This document shows, piece after piece, positions 1 to 10,081 of a stretch of 64,000 bases of DNA (positions are counted from its first letter, which is position 1; each line of letters opens with the position of its first letter). The stretch comes from Stomorhina lunata. Its lineage: Eukaryota; Arthropoda; Insecta; Diptera; Rhiniidae. The notes below the pieces were generated by a model that was not told where the DNA came from, did no database searches, and worked only from the letters and a program-made list of their open reading frames with translations. Location of the stretch: assembly GCA_933228675.1 (NCBI GenBank), contig OW121740.1, forward strand, positions 126,615,630 through 126,679,629. Direction: 5' to 3'. The translations under genes and the position numbers were made by a program.

Positions 1-324
1 TCCAACGATATACATATATAACCTAAAAATCAGTTAAAAATTTTCCTAACAATTAAGGGTTTTCAAAAATATTCTACGTCCTATATTTTTTAAAATTTCA
101 ATAAGTTTGACCTTTTTGAGACCTCAGGTTATTTAAATATCCATTTTTGTTACAATGCGATAACGTTAAGTCACTTTTGTATAGGACGAAAAAAAAGTAT
201 ATTTTTTCACACCGTTTCCAAAATTCCTTTTTTGTTTTTTTCATTAGTTTGTTAAAGGAATTTGAAAAATGTAAAAAAAGTCCTAGGGTATTAGTAAGAA
301 CACCCATCAGATTATCACAAAGAA

Positions 325-395
325 AAAAAAAGATCGATATCTTCAACGGTTTAGCCGTATTTGCGACATAAAATCAAAGAATTTCGACAAAAACC
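325..395 (+). repeat. Short dispersed repeat, copy 1
   Basis: About 70 bp around the phrase GATCGATATCTTCAACGG resembles a segment at 57,340-57,410 in the same orientation (GGTCGATATCCTTAACCG, followed in both by a GCCGTA motif and then GAATTTCG). The match was found by eye, so its limits are approximate. It may be part of a larger old element, since the flanks of both copies are AT-rich and hard to align. No coding potential or terminal structure is visible. Confidence 0.45.
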
Positions 396-1500
396 TCAAT
401 TTACCAAAGCAATCAAAATGCAAGTAAATATGTTATATATTAGCAGATTTTATAAGCAGAACTAAAAATAATTATTGCTTCAATGGGTAGAAATATATAT
501 TGGAAATTTGGTTGAAATTGGATGTCCTTAACCCTTTTATTACCAGGGTCAAATATATTTTTTTTCAAAAGTGCACTAGAAATCACATGTTTTTATTGTT
601 ATTTTTCAATGAAAACTCAATAAACGCCTTTAAATACATTTTTATATCAATTAACCCTTGCGTACCCAAATGTGGGTCTCTCTAATATACATAAGTCTTT
701 TTTAAACATTAATAATAAAACTTGTTTTGAATCATATTTGACTTTAGTATAAAAGGGTGTCAAATATTTGGGCTTGTGTTTATCATTTATAAGAAAATCC
801 TAGGAGGAGATGAAATAGGAGCTGGGAGCAAAAATTATAAACTATTTTTTGTGTATATTTAATATGAGTGTATACACTCATATTCAATATATTTAAAAAA
901 TGTTAAGGCCAAAGCCAATCTTTTAGAAATTTTGTTTCACTTGATCTTTCCATAGAAGTCCTCTTCTACGAATTTCATTGGTATCTTTTTTGAAAACTTT
1001 TTCGTTAGAGCACTTTCATCCATCGGCACAACATGTTCTAGCCAACGCAATCCGGAAAAACAAAAAAACATGGTAAGTAGTTGACGTAATACATTCCTCA
1101 AGTGTATTGGATATGCGTTTGATTCAAGAAGCCACTATGGACTCTGATCATAACATTTTTCCAGCCAACGTTTGAGTGTGTTGCTGAGCAAACGGACAGA
1201 AGCGTAAAAGATGTTTGATCTTACAAAGCAACAATCTCAACAAATAGTTACCGATAATTCTCAACGTATAAATCAAGCATATTGCCAACTCCATAAAGAC
1301 TGCTACAAAATGTGCTGGGCTTCCTACCTCCTCTTCCTAAAAACACCTGTTATGAATCGAAATAGGGCAATGCCACTACGAGAAACCCTAGAAAACTATC
1401 AGGAGAAAAGGAGGAAAGAAAAACGCTTGTTCCAAAGAAAAAAATAAAGAAATGGGGAGACGTGTTTTTTTTAAAGAAAAGTAACAAAGAAAAGAAACAC
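396..1500. other. AT-rich stretch without a recognised gene
   Basis: I see no supported gene here. A 78-codon open frame at 1,211-1,447 on the + strand encodes a Gln- and Lys-rich peptide that I do not recognise. It has no visible splice or promoter context and lies just upstream of a dispersed repeat, so it may be part of that repeat or chance. The stretch contains a perfect 24-bp palindrome at 861-884. Confidence 0.5.
861..884. repeat. Perfect 24-bp palindrome
   Basis: The sequence reads AATATGAGTGTA and then its exact reverse complement with no spacer. It could extrude as a small cruciform or bind a dimeric protein. No partner or neighbouring gene suggests a role. Confidence 0.8.
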
Positions 1501-1504
1501 TCAG

Positions 1505-1915
1505 TAACACTGGGTGAAGTAGGGGATGTTGGTTACCAAACAATGGTTCTGATTGGTCTAAACTTGGTCTTATCTTGGCTATCCTTCATCTTAGTTATGA
1601 ACACTGACCTCTCCACCTAGGAAACTACAATAACACTAGTAACTAGTGACTAGTTAATGAACTGACCTAACATGTGTCGCGAGTTCTTCCATAAGAACGA
1701 TAAAAATATAGGTAAGAACGTCAGGGTTGTAACCAACTCGTGCTAGAAGAGGACGACAGAAACTTAGATATGCAAATACTAAGTAGAGGCAAATATTTCA
1801 AAGATTGGCCTATGAAATTAGAGAACATGTTCACAAGATCGAAATAAAATATGTTCGGACTTTGACCTAAACAGGTTGTTAATATAGGTCATTTAAGTAA
1901 GTAAGTAACAATCAG
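1505..1915 (+). repeat. Dispersed repeat ending in a TAAG-type tail
   Basis: The start (around AGGGGATGTTGGTTACCAAA, then GATTGGTCTAAACTTGG) is matched at 39,605-39,700. The end (GGTTGTTAATATAGGTCATTT followed by short AAGT repeats) resembles the 3' end of LINE1 at 18,745-18,788. A body joined to a LINE-like tail with a short tandem repeat suits a non-LTR retrotransposon fragment or a SINE that uses the LINE1 machinery. No open frame survives. The family name is unknown to me. Confidence 0.5.
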
Positions 1916-1999
1916 TAACATGAATTGAGTTACCTTATTTGGAAAGGCAATAGTAGAGAGGTGAAAAAAAAGAGACAAAGCTTTTATATTATTCAAAAC

Positions 2000-2497
2000 A
2001 GCTATTAAACGTGATGTCTTTTTATGGAACAGTTAAGTTATTTAGACGTATTGTTTAAGATTTCTGTTCTACAGTCAATTTTATTTCTTTTACATCGATA
2101 GCGTGTTATTACTGTAGGCTTACCACAGATGGAGGATGCTGTGATAATTAATAACTTTAACATAAGTTAATAATAACAAAAATTAATGTTGCCGTGACAG
2201 GGCTCGAACCTAGGCTAAAATAATATGTTATGCTCATGCTTACCAACTAATTGAGATGTAGGTATTAGTGTCAATAGTTTGGACAAAATTTGGTAGGAAA
2301 GGAGCAAAAAAAAATTGTCTGTCACATACAAAAAATTATATGTTTTGCAAATTACTTTTTAAAAAATAAAAAAGGTCGAGAATTTAAACTTTATTTAACG
2401 ATTTTTATCAACAGGATCGGAGTTGGGAGAAAGAGCATAAGGACCAGAAATACAAAGCTTAATCGTTGACACGGCTCGAAGTTTACTAGAGCATTTT
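2000..2497. repeat. Dispersed repeat D, copy 1
   Basis: Two blocks match 4,213-4,580 in the same order and orientation. One surrounds the phrase TTTAAGATTTCTGTTCTACA. The other surrounds AAAGGTCGAGAATTTAAAC and continues to GTTGACACGGCTCGAAG. Between the blocks this copy carries about 110 bp of extra sequence with a tRNA-like segment, which the second copy lacks. Its right edge directly abuts the terminus of an A element at 2,498. The element class is unknown. Confidence 0.65.
2185..2275 (-). repeat. tRNA-like sequence (SINE head or tRNA pseudogene)
   Basis: On the minus strand there is a box-B-like sequence, visible on + as GGGCTCGAACC, which fits the reverse complement of the GGTTCGANNCC consensus. 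A degenerate box-A-like stretch lies about 50 bp away, visible on + as CCAACTAATTGAGATGT. No clean four-arm fold can be drawn, so a working tRNA is unlikely. A related tRNA-like segment lies at 2,834-2,930; both are preceded on + by AATTRATGTTGCC, which supports a common SINE-like origin. Confidence 0.45.
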
Positions 2498-2516
2498 TAT
2501 ACCCTTCACCACAATA

Positions 2517-3405
2517 CCCAGTTAGCATTTTTGGAAAATTTTAATCAAATATGAGTCTTTTTTGACTTCACTGCACGATTAAAATGATCATTTATGATAT
2601 CACTTATGAGTCAAAAATGATTTTTTTGTGTGAGAAAATGGTACCCTTCATGCGACTCTTTAAAACGAGTCTTTAATAACTCGTTTTGTTGATTAGAATA
2701 TGACTACACACATTTTGCTAGATTTGTAAAAAAAAGATTAAAGTTTTTTTATACTCAATACAGTATATCTATTTTTAGAACATGTCACATATCTATTTTT
2801 AGAACGGTGAAATTGCGTAAATAATTACAGAAATTGATGTTGCCTAGACCGAGGATCGAATCTAGGCTGCTGAATATGATATGTTATGATTGAAAGTCGA
2901 CGTGCTGATCAACTAAGCCACATCATCCATAATGAGAAACTAGTCTTTTTGTCGCATTTTTTTTAACACATAAAAATAGTTATATCACGCACATTTTACA
3001 AGATTTTTTGTGCTATTTTTAAATAGTCGCTTGCTAAGCGTCTATGAGTCTTTTTGTACACTTTTTTGATCACCAAACTGATTGCACACATTTTGCTTTC
3101 AAATAGTCGCTTTCAAGGTATTTTCTGAGTCTTTTTGTAGTCTTTTTGGATCACCAAACTGATTAAAATAACACAAAAAACAGTCGTGTTAGGATCATTT
3201 GCACGATAATATTTTGACTGTACACATTCTGCAAGAATTGTTTGTGCTTTTGTAAACTAGTCGTTTTCTAAACGTTTTAAGGAGTCTTTTTGCAATCTTT
3301 TTTAGATCACCAAGCTGATTTATCAGTTTTTGATCATCTATACGAATCCCAAGAGACTCATTTTGCTGATATTATAGTCAACAATCACCAAATTGCTAGC
3401 TGGGA
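2517..3405. mobile_element. TA-flanked non-autonomous element inserted in A1
   Basis: The inner ends are CCCAGTTAGC and, on the opposite strand, TCCCAGCTAGC, an imperfect terminal inverted repeat of about 17 bp including TTTGG. TA dinucleotides flank both sides (2,515-2,516 and 3,406-3,407). Removing the insert restores the CACCA/TAGGTGG junction of intact A copies. Inside are three imperfect repeats of a segment with GAGTCTTTTTG followed by GATCACCAARCTGATT (about 3,030, 3,120 and 3,270) and a tRNA-like segment. There is no transposase. TA duplication suggests a Tc1/mariner-type mobiliser. Confidence 0.65.
2834..2930 (-). repeat. tRNA-like sequence, second copy
   Basis: Read on the minus strand, it begins GATGTGGCTTAGTTGATCAG (box-A-like) and later has GATTCGATCC (box-B-like), with a possible short acceptor-like pairing GATGT/ACATC. 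It shares the flank AATTGATGTTGCC with the tRNA-like segment near 2,190. The spacing and the missing canonical anticodon arm argue for a SINE head or a tRNA pseudogene rather than an active tRNA gene. Confidence 0.5.
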
Positions 3406-4212
3406 TAGGTGGAAAGGGTATTATAAGTTTGTGCCGATGTATGTAACGCATAGAAATTTTTGCTTTAGACACTCCTTTTAGTATACCAAAAGACTTACAA
3501 TCACTTTCTGAGTCGATTTAGCGATGTCAGTCCTTCCGTCCGTCTGGACGGCTGGCTGGACCTCCATGTAAACCATGTAACCAAACTACAGGTCGCAATT
3601 CTTAGGATAATTTAATGAAATTTGGCACAAATCATTTTTTTGATAACGGGACCATGGCTATTGAAATTCGTCAAAATCGGTTTATTATTTATGGTACCTC
3701 CCATAGGTCCCACTTTCCGGAATTGATATTTTGGCCACAAAAATCCATTTTTTTATGACATTAAAAACAAATACTGCTAATGTTAACCAAAATCAAAAAA
3801 TTTCGGTCCACATTTGACCATAGCTCCCATACAAACTCTTTTGTCAAAACGCATTAAATGAGGCAAAAATCACTAAAACGCTCGTAAATCTAAAGATAAT
3901 GAGAATTTCAAGTTTATTTTTTGCACACATAACTTTTGTAACAACTGTAATCAATTTGCCAAATTTCGAGATATTCAGTCCACATTTGACCCTAGCTCTG
4001 GTATAAGTTCAAATGACGGAAACAGCTTAAATATATCCTTTTTGAGAAAATGTTTGTATGATGCCAAAATTTAGCAAATATTTATCTTTATACAGGAAAA
4101 ATAACACCTTTGACCTTAGTGGTAAAGGGTATCGTATGGTCGGGCTTGATCGACTATAGTACTTTCTTACTTGTTTTAAATACTGACATTTTACGTCATG
4201 CCTATTTTTAAA

Positions 4213-4580
4213 GCAGTAAAATGTCACTATTTGTTGATATTAAGACGCACTGTTTAAGCTTTTTGTTCTACATCCAGTTTTATAACTTTTATATCGACCG
4301 AGTGTTATTGCTTTAGGCATACCGCCGATGGAGAATGCATATGGTAATTAACCGGGGCCACTCCTCCTATCCAACCATGGATAGAAGCGGTAGAAACTTT
4401 GTCGCACATACAAACAATTATATATTTATCGAAGAATCCTTTGAAATATAAAAGGTCGAGAACTAAAACTTTATGTAACGATTTTTATCAGAAGGATCGG
4501 AGTTAGGATAGAGAGGGACCATTAATACAAAGCTAAATCGTTGACACGGCTCGAAACTTACTAGAGTATTTTTAAAATTG
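4213..4580. repeat. Dispersed repeat D, copy 2
   Basis: It matches the copy at 2,000-2,497, including AAGGTCGAGAACTAAAACTT and GTTGACACGGCTCGAAAC. It lacks the tRNA-like middle part and instead has a more GC-rich stretch around CCGGGGCCACTCCTCC. The two D copies flank element A1, so the pair could be one element copied twice or a local duplication. No coding frame is seen. Confidence 0.6.
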
Positions 4581-5953
4581 TATATCTTCGTATAGAAAAT
4601 CATAGGACATAGTATTAGTATACCTATAACTTTTCATTTAATCTACTTTAAACTTTATTAATATGCAAATAAATACATAATTCCATTTTAGTTTTAAACA
4701 AATATTCTCAAATTAAAAGTAAATATTAACTCAACAAAACCAAGAAAACAAAATTATTCATAACAAACAATTGAGTTGCCAAAGAAAATCTCACGAACCT
4801 TAACATTTTCAAAACCTTCTTGGAAAACACATAATTTGCACACGTTCTTGGATACGAAATGTGTTAGAAACTGGTAGTTAAGAAAACAGCTTGTTGCCAA
4901 ATTCTTATTCATCTTGAAATTTTTTAATTTAAAAATCATAATTCATACTTATCATTTGTAGATACTACATGGGGAAAATGGCATGGAAAATTTGCAAACA
5001 CATGCAAATTTGATGTTTAATCAAAATAATTTCCATAATTTTAATAAGAACAACAAGAAAAGCATTAAGGAGTGAAGCCATTCAAATAAAGGAGCTGGAG
5101 TTACTCAATTCATGTTCATGTTGATGATGATAATAATCCTAAACAGTTATTGACTGATGAAGGTGGGATAATGTCAGCGATTATAATGATTATTGCTTAC
5201 CTACACACAAACAAAAAAATAAATTGCTTTGTATCCTCACACCATTAAAGACAGGATTCTCTACATTTCCTGCCTTACATTTGTTTAAACTTAATGAAAA
5301 TATAAAAATTCATATTAAATACAAATGTTTAATATTTTCTTTATTGATAATTTGCAAAATAAAATATTTAGTGAAATTATAATTTGCATATGCTTCGAGT
5401 GGGAAATCTGGTCTTTTCGTCTAAATTTTTTTTGGTGTCAATGGGTAAGTCCTGGAGTGCGTATGAGCGACACGTGTTTTCAAATGAGAAAACAATATTT
5501 AATATAAAAATTGTTGCTGTTTCCACTTTTCGATTCCGTGTCTATTTGTTTGTGTGTGTGAACTATAATTTCAAGGATTTTGTTTATTTATTTTCATTTA
5601 ATGTTCGAGTTGTTGTTCATGTTAATGTTATTGTCTTGTTATTGGGTAATTTTGTATTAAAATTAAAGCATGCTTTTAGGGTGGTGATTATACGAATGTT
5701 GTGCGGGAATAATAAAAAGTGGTGAGTTTAGTTGAGAAGAAGTGCTGTAGAATTTGGCTTTATTTGAGTACAGTTGTGTTTGTTTGATGGTCTTTTTTTA
5801 AATAGTTTTGGAATTCAGTGCAAACTTTGTATTGGCATGAATATCTTTAGTTTTATCCAATTATCAAAGATTTTAGATAGTTTTCGATTTAGCAACCGAC
5901 TTTGCTGTTAAATATGCACTTCAATCTGGTCGACCAATTAATGAAATCATGTA
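4581..5953. other. AT-rich stretch without a recognised gene
   Basis: I found no gene or clear repeat. A 113-codon + strand frame at 5,384-5,725 is Val-, Phe- and Leu-rich with no family resemblance. Its hydrophobic composition is what T-rich DNA produces by chance, and I do not call it a gene. Short GAT-rich simple sequence lies near 5,122-5,140. Confidence 0.5.
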
Positions 5954-5954
5954 A

Positions 5955-6640
5955 AACAAGTAAGAAAGAGCTATAATCGGTCAAGACCGACTATACGATA
6001 CTGTTCACCACTAGATCAAAGGTGTTATTTTTTCTGTATAAAGAAAAATATAATCTAAATTTTGCCATCATACAAACATTTTCTCAAAACTTATACATTT
6101 AAGCTGTTTCCGTCGTTTGGACTTATATGCGAGCTAAGGTCAAATGTGGACCGATTATCTCGAAATTTGACAAACTAATTACAGTTGTTACCTTTAGATC
6201 TAGTGATTTTTGTCTCATTTAGTGCGTTTTTAAAGAAGAGTTTGTATGGGAGGTATGGTCAAATGTGGACCGATTTCAACGAAATTCGGTACAGTGATGT
6301 TACTTTACATAAGAAGTATTTGTTTTTAATTTCATTAAAAAATATTGATATTTGTGGCCAATATAACAATTCCGGGAAGTGGGACCTATGGGAGGTACCA
6401 TAAATAATGGACCGATTTTGACAAATTTCAATAGCCATGATCCCATTATCAAAGAAATGATCTGTGCAGTATTTCATTAAATTATCTTATGAATTGCGAC
6501 CTGTAGTTTGATTACAAGGTTTACATGGGGGTCCAGCCAGCCAGACGGACATCTCTAAATCGACTCAGAAAGTGATTCTAAGACTATTGGTATACTAAAA
6601 GGTATAATTGGTATACCACCTAAGATGGTGAAGGGTATAA
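5955..6640 (+). mobile_element. Interspersed repeat family A, copy A2
   Basis: It begins ACAAGTAAGAAAG. A perfect hairpin TCGGTC/GACCGA with a 2-base loop follows, then the segment CTGTTCACCACTAG that corresponds to the usual ACCCTTCACCA. It ends GATGGTGAAGGGTATAA. Internal monomers with GGGAGGTATGGTCAAATGTG are present. The 3' arm around the ACATCAGCACAAAC block is deleted compared with A3 and A5. Copy B1 begins only about 11 bp after its end, in the same orientation. No protein is encoded. Confidence 0.85.
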
Positions 6641-6651
6641 AAATAAACAAG

Positions 6652-8230
6652 AACAAGTAAGAGTGTTATATTCGGCTGTGCCGAATCTTATATACCCACC
6701 ATCAGTTTCTTAAATTTAGAAACATAAAAAGAGGGTGCATCAAATTCAAAATGTAGACCAAAGTTGAAAAAAGTTGTTACTTTAGTTGGTATTGTTGGTA
6801 AAATATTTGGACTAAATTCGGTTGGAGGAGATTTATAGTTCAACATTTAAAAGTATGTAAGTGGTTTCACTAATATTTACTTTGAACAAAATTCGTTATC
6901 GTAACCAGATATGATTTGACATTAATAAGTTTTAAAGTGATATTCGTTTAGCTTAATATTTAGTTAAGATAAAGATGCTGATAGTTATACTACAGGTTGA
7001 TATATTTTGTTAGGAGTTCCTAATGTATCTACCGTATATAAAGTCTGAAATCTTTTTGATTGTATATATAAAAAGGGGATGTTATATATAAGAATTATAG
7101 CCAAATGTTGACCGATTGTAACACAATTTTACACACTGGCTGGTATTTATATAAAGCTTATTAAATTTAGTGGACATAGCTGTCATAGTTTCTAATTTAG
7201 TAGCTTTTAACTGGCCTTTGCTACATTTTTTTTTTTTAGTTTCCGGGAGTGTTTTTTACATGGAAGCTATAGTCAAATATGGACGGATTCCTATAAAATT
7301 TGATATACTGACCAATAGTTGCATAAAACTTCTCTATTCTAAATTTATTCGTCATATCTATTACAATTGTATTTAATTTATCAGCATTAATGTGTTTCCC
7401 GGGGCGGGGTTATATGGGAGCTCTAACTAAATGTGAACCGATTTCGTCCACTCTCAATACACATCTTTTTCAAGATATCGAAAAATACTTTTGTAAAATT
7501 TTGTTCCTCTAGCTCTTTTCGTTAAGGCGCTATCGCGCTTTTATCTGAAGGACAGACGGACATAAATCCCCTTTTCTTTTTGTATTTTTGTGTTTCCGTA
7601 AGTTTATTATATGGGAGCTATGGTCAAATGTTAACCGATTGTGACAAAATTTTGCACACTGGCTAGCATTGACATAAGAATTCCTTGTACTAAATTTAGT
7701 GGCCATAGTTTATTATTTGTACGCATTTAAGTATATTTTAGGTGCAATTTAGGCTGTTTTCGTATGTGTTTTGTATGGGATCTATGGTTAAATGTGAACC
7801 GATTTTGATATAATTTTATACGCTTATAATGATCATGAAAGACTTCTCTGTGCTAAATTTTGTCATTATATATGTTATAAATTTTCATTATTAGCAAATA
7901 AGCGATTGGCCAAGGCAAGGTTATACGGGAGCTATAATCAAATGTAAACCGATTTCCCCCAATTTCAATACCAAAATTTTCCAAGAAATAAAGAATACTT
8001 TTGCCAAATTTCAGTGAGCTAGCTCTTTTCGTTTAGGCGTTATCGTGCCGACAACAGAGAGACAGGCATACGGACAGACAGACAGATATAGCTCAATGGT
8101 CTTAGAATTTCATAAGGATATGAGAATATATATCGCTTATCGGTTTTACAGCCAATATTAAAGAAACTACAAACGGAATGACAATCTCAACATACCTCCT
8201 ATTCTTTCCGACATATACATTGAGAACAAT
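6652..8230 (+). mobile_element. Interspersed repeat family B, copy B1
   Basis: It begins AACAAGTAAGAGTG, then a perfect hairpin ATTCGGC-TGT-GCCGAAT, then TATACCCACCATCA. The body contains about six degenerate monomers of 150-180 bp with the phrase GGGAGCTATGGTCAAATG and ACCGATT. Near the right side are GACAGACAGACAGA and a block ending CCAATATTAAAG. The expected last segment TGATGGTGGGTATAA is degraded here. Family B shares end design and monomer phrases with family A, so the two are probably related non-autonomous elements. The short open frames inside are chance. Confidence 0.8.
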
Positions 8231-8241
8231 AATAAGTGAAA

Positions 8242-9039
8242 AACAAGTAAGAAAGCACTATAGTCGGTCAAGCCCGACCATACGATACCCTTCACCGTTA
8301 AGGTCAAAGGTGTTATTTTTTCTGTATAAAGACAAATATTCGCTAAATTTTGCTATCATACAAACATTTTCTCAAAACTTATATATTCAATCTGTTTCCG
8401 GCATTTGGACTTATATGAGAGCTAGGGTCAAATGTGGACCGATTATCTCTAAATTTGGCAAATTGATTACACTTGTTACAAAAATTATGTATACAAAAAA
8501 TAAACTCAAAATGTTTATTATCTTTAGATTTACGAGCGTTTTAGTGATTTTTTGTCTCATTTAGTGCGTTTTTACAGAAGAGTTTGTATGGGAGCTATGG
8601 TCAAATGTGGACCGATTTCAACGAAATTTGGTACAGTGATTTTAGTTTAGATAAGCAGTATTTTTTTTTAATTTCATGAAAAAATATTGATATTTGTGGC
8701 CAATATATCAATTCCGGGAAGTGGGACCTATGGGAGGTACCATAAATAATTAACTGATTTTGACCAATTTCAATAGCCATGGTCCCATTATCAAAAAAAT
8801 TATCTGTGCCAAATTTCATCAAATTATCTTTAGAATTGCGACCTGTAGTTTGATTACAAGGTTTACATGGGGGTCCAGCCAGCCAGACGGACGGACGGAC
8901 ATCGCTAAATCGACTCAGAAAGTGATTCTAAGCCTATTGGTATACTAAAAGATGGGTCTACGACAAATATTTCCATGCGTTACATACATCAGCACAAACT
9001 TATAATACCCTTTCCACCTATGATGGTGAAGGGTATAAT
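8242..9039 (+). mobile_element. Interspersed repeat family A, copy A3 (near complete)
   Basis: This is a good reference copy. It begins AACAAGTAAGAAAGCACTATAG and has the GTCGG hairpin, then ATACCCTTCACCG. Internal monomers start near 8,400 (GAGAGCTAGGGTCAAATG), 8,588 (GGGAGCTATGGTCAAATG) and 8,727 (GGGAGGTACCATAAATAA). The GGACGGACGGAC block is at about 8,887. The 3' end is ATACCCTTTCCACC, a short loop, then a complementary GATGGTGAAGGGTATAAT. It follows B1 by about 12 bp. The length is about 800 bp and no protein is encoded. Confidence 0.9.
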
Positions 9040-10081
9040 GAGGGTCCAAAGCAGGTACCTTAAAAAGTCAACGGATCTCAGTCATAGTTAGTATAACTTT
9101 TTCTTGGGCCCATTAATAGACTTGTGCCGATTTTTTTCAAATTTTGATGAAAATTGCGGCTTCTACATTGAAAAAAAACATTGGCAGACACCCAAGGAGT
9201 CAACTGATTTCAATCAAAATTAGTATTGATTCACACGCACGTAAAAGTGTATTGTTGTTCATTGAGAATATTTTGAAAACTAATAAAGCCGTTTTCGTTG
9301 ATAAATATCAATTTCTGTTTACAATCTCAAAAAGTTATGTACCTCGCTCTGGTCGACCAGTTACTAAAAAATCGACAAATACATAAAAAAATTTAGTAAG
9401 TAAATGTTTATACAACATTTGAATGACCAACTGATGTAATATGCAATTTTATTCTTTCACTTACATTCCCTTAAAGTTATTTCCCAATTTGTAACTCTTA
9501 GTTTTACTTTCATTTCCTTAACGATTCCATTTTATTGACTTTGAATATAAAAATGTGCATAAATGTAAGAGAATAAATATAAGCAATTTGCAATTGTATG
9601 AATGTATTTACTGTTGCCAATATTTAATGTCAATATCAATAAATGTGTCTGTTAAAGATGTCAATAGATTTTGACATAATAAAAACAACAAATAAATACA
9701 AATATTTCCGAACGCACTTAAACAAGGACACATTGAACTTGCGAAGGATATAAAAAACATCATGTGTGCATAAATATTTATTTATATTTGTAAAGGATAT
9801 TTTTGAATGTGTTATTGTAAAGTAGATACGAGTATATACGTATTTGAGGAACAACAGCTTTATGATAGGGTGTGGACAGAAAGCAACATACGAAATTCGA
9901 CGGAGGGAATTCGATAAAAGTAAAGGCTGTAAAGGGCTTGTCTTACATTGTAATGCATAAAAATGTGGATCCGACGTCCATGTTACAAATTGACCAAAAT
10001 CGTTGAACCAAGAAACGAAATTTTGTAACATAACATAAAATATAGACAATACATACTGGGTAATTTTTTAGTTTATAGGGC
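9040..10081. other. AT-rich stretch without a recognised gene
   Basis: Two similar segments near 9,065-9,110 (AAAAAGTCAACGGATCTCAG) and 9,190-9,220 (AGGAGTCAACTGATTTCAATC) hint at an old internally repeated element. A 137-codon minus-strand frame at 9,636-10,049 does not resemble a known family and is probably chance. I see nothing else. Confidence 0.45.

Larger units (their letters stand above)
2498..4175 (-). mobile_element. Interspersed repeat family A, copy A1 (split by an insertion)
   Basis: This is a minus-strand copy of family A. Its 5' end is at 4,175 (reverse complement of ACAAGTAAGAAAG), followed by a degenerate GTCG-type hairpin. Its 3' terminal hairpin arm, seen on + as TATACCCTTCACCA, is at 2,498-2,514. 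The rest of that end resumes at 3,408 with GGTGGAAAGGGTATTATAAG, so the terminus has been split by a TA-flanked element. The body holds the usual internal monomers of the type GAGCTAKGGTCAAATGTGGACCGAT. No protein is encoded. Family A is abundant in this window, and its superfamily is not clear to me. Confidence 0.8.

Noticed and set aside
5384..5725. 113-codon + strand frame
   Set aside because: It is hydrophobic through T-rich codons, matches no family I know, and overlaps another chance frame.
8178..8564. 128-codon + strand frame
   Set aside because: It spans the junction of B1 and A3; similar frames recur in every A copy, so it is repeat sequence.
9636..10049. 137-codon minus-strand frame
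   Set aside because: No domain, membrane topology or neighbour supports it; long frames of this kind occur by chance in 64 kb of six-frame sequence.
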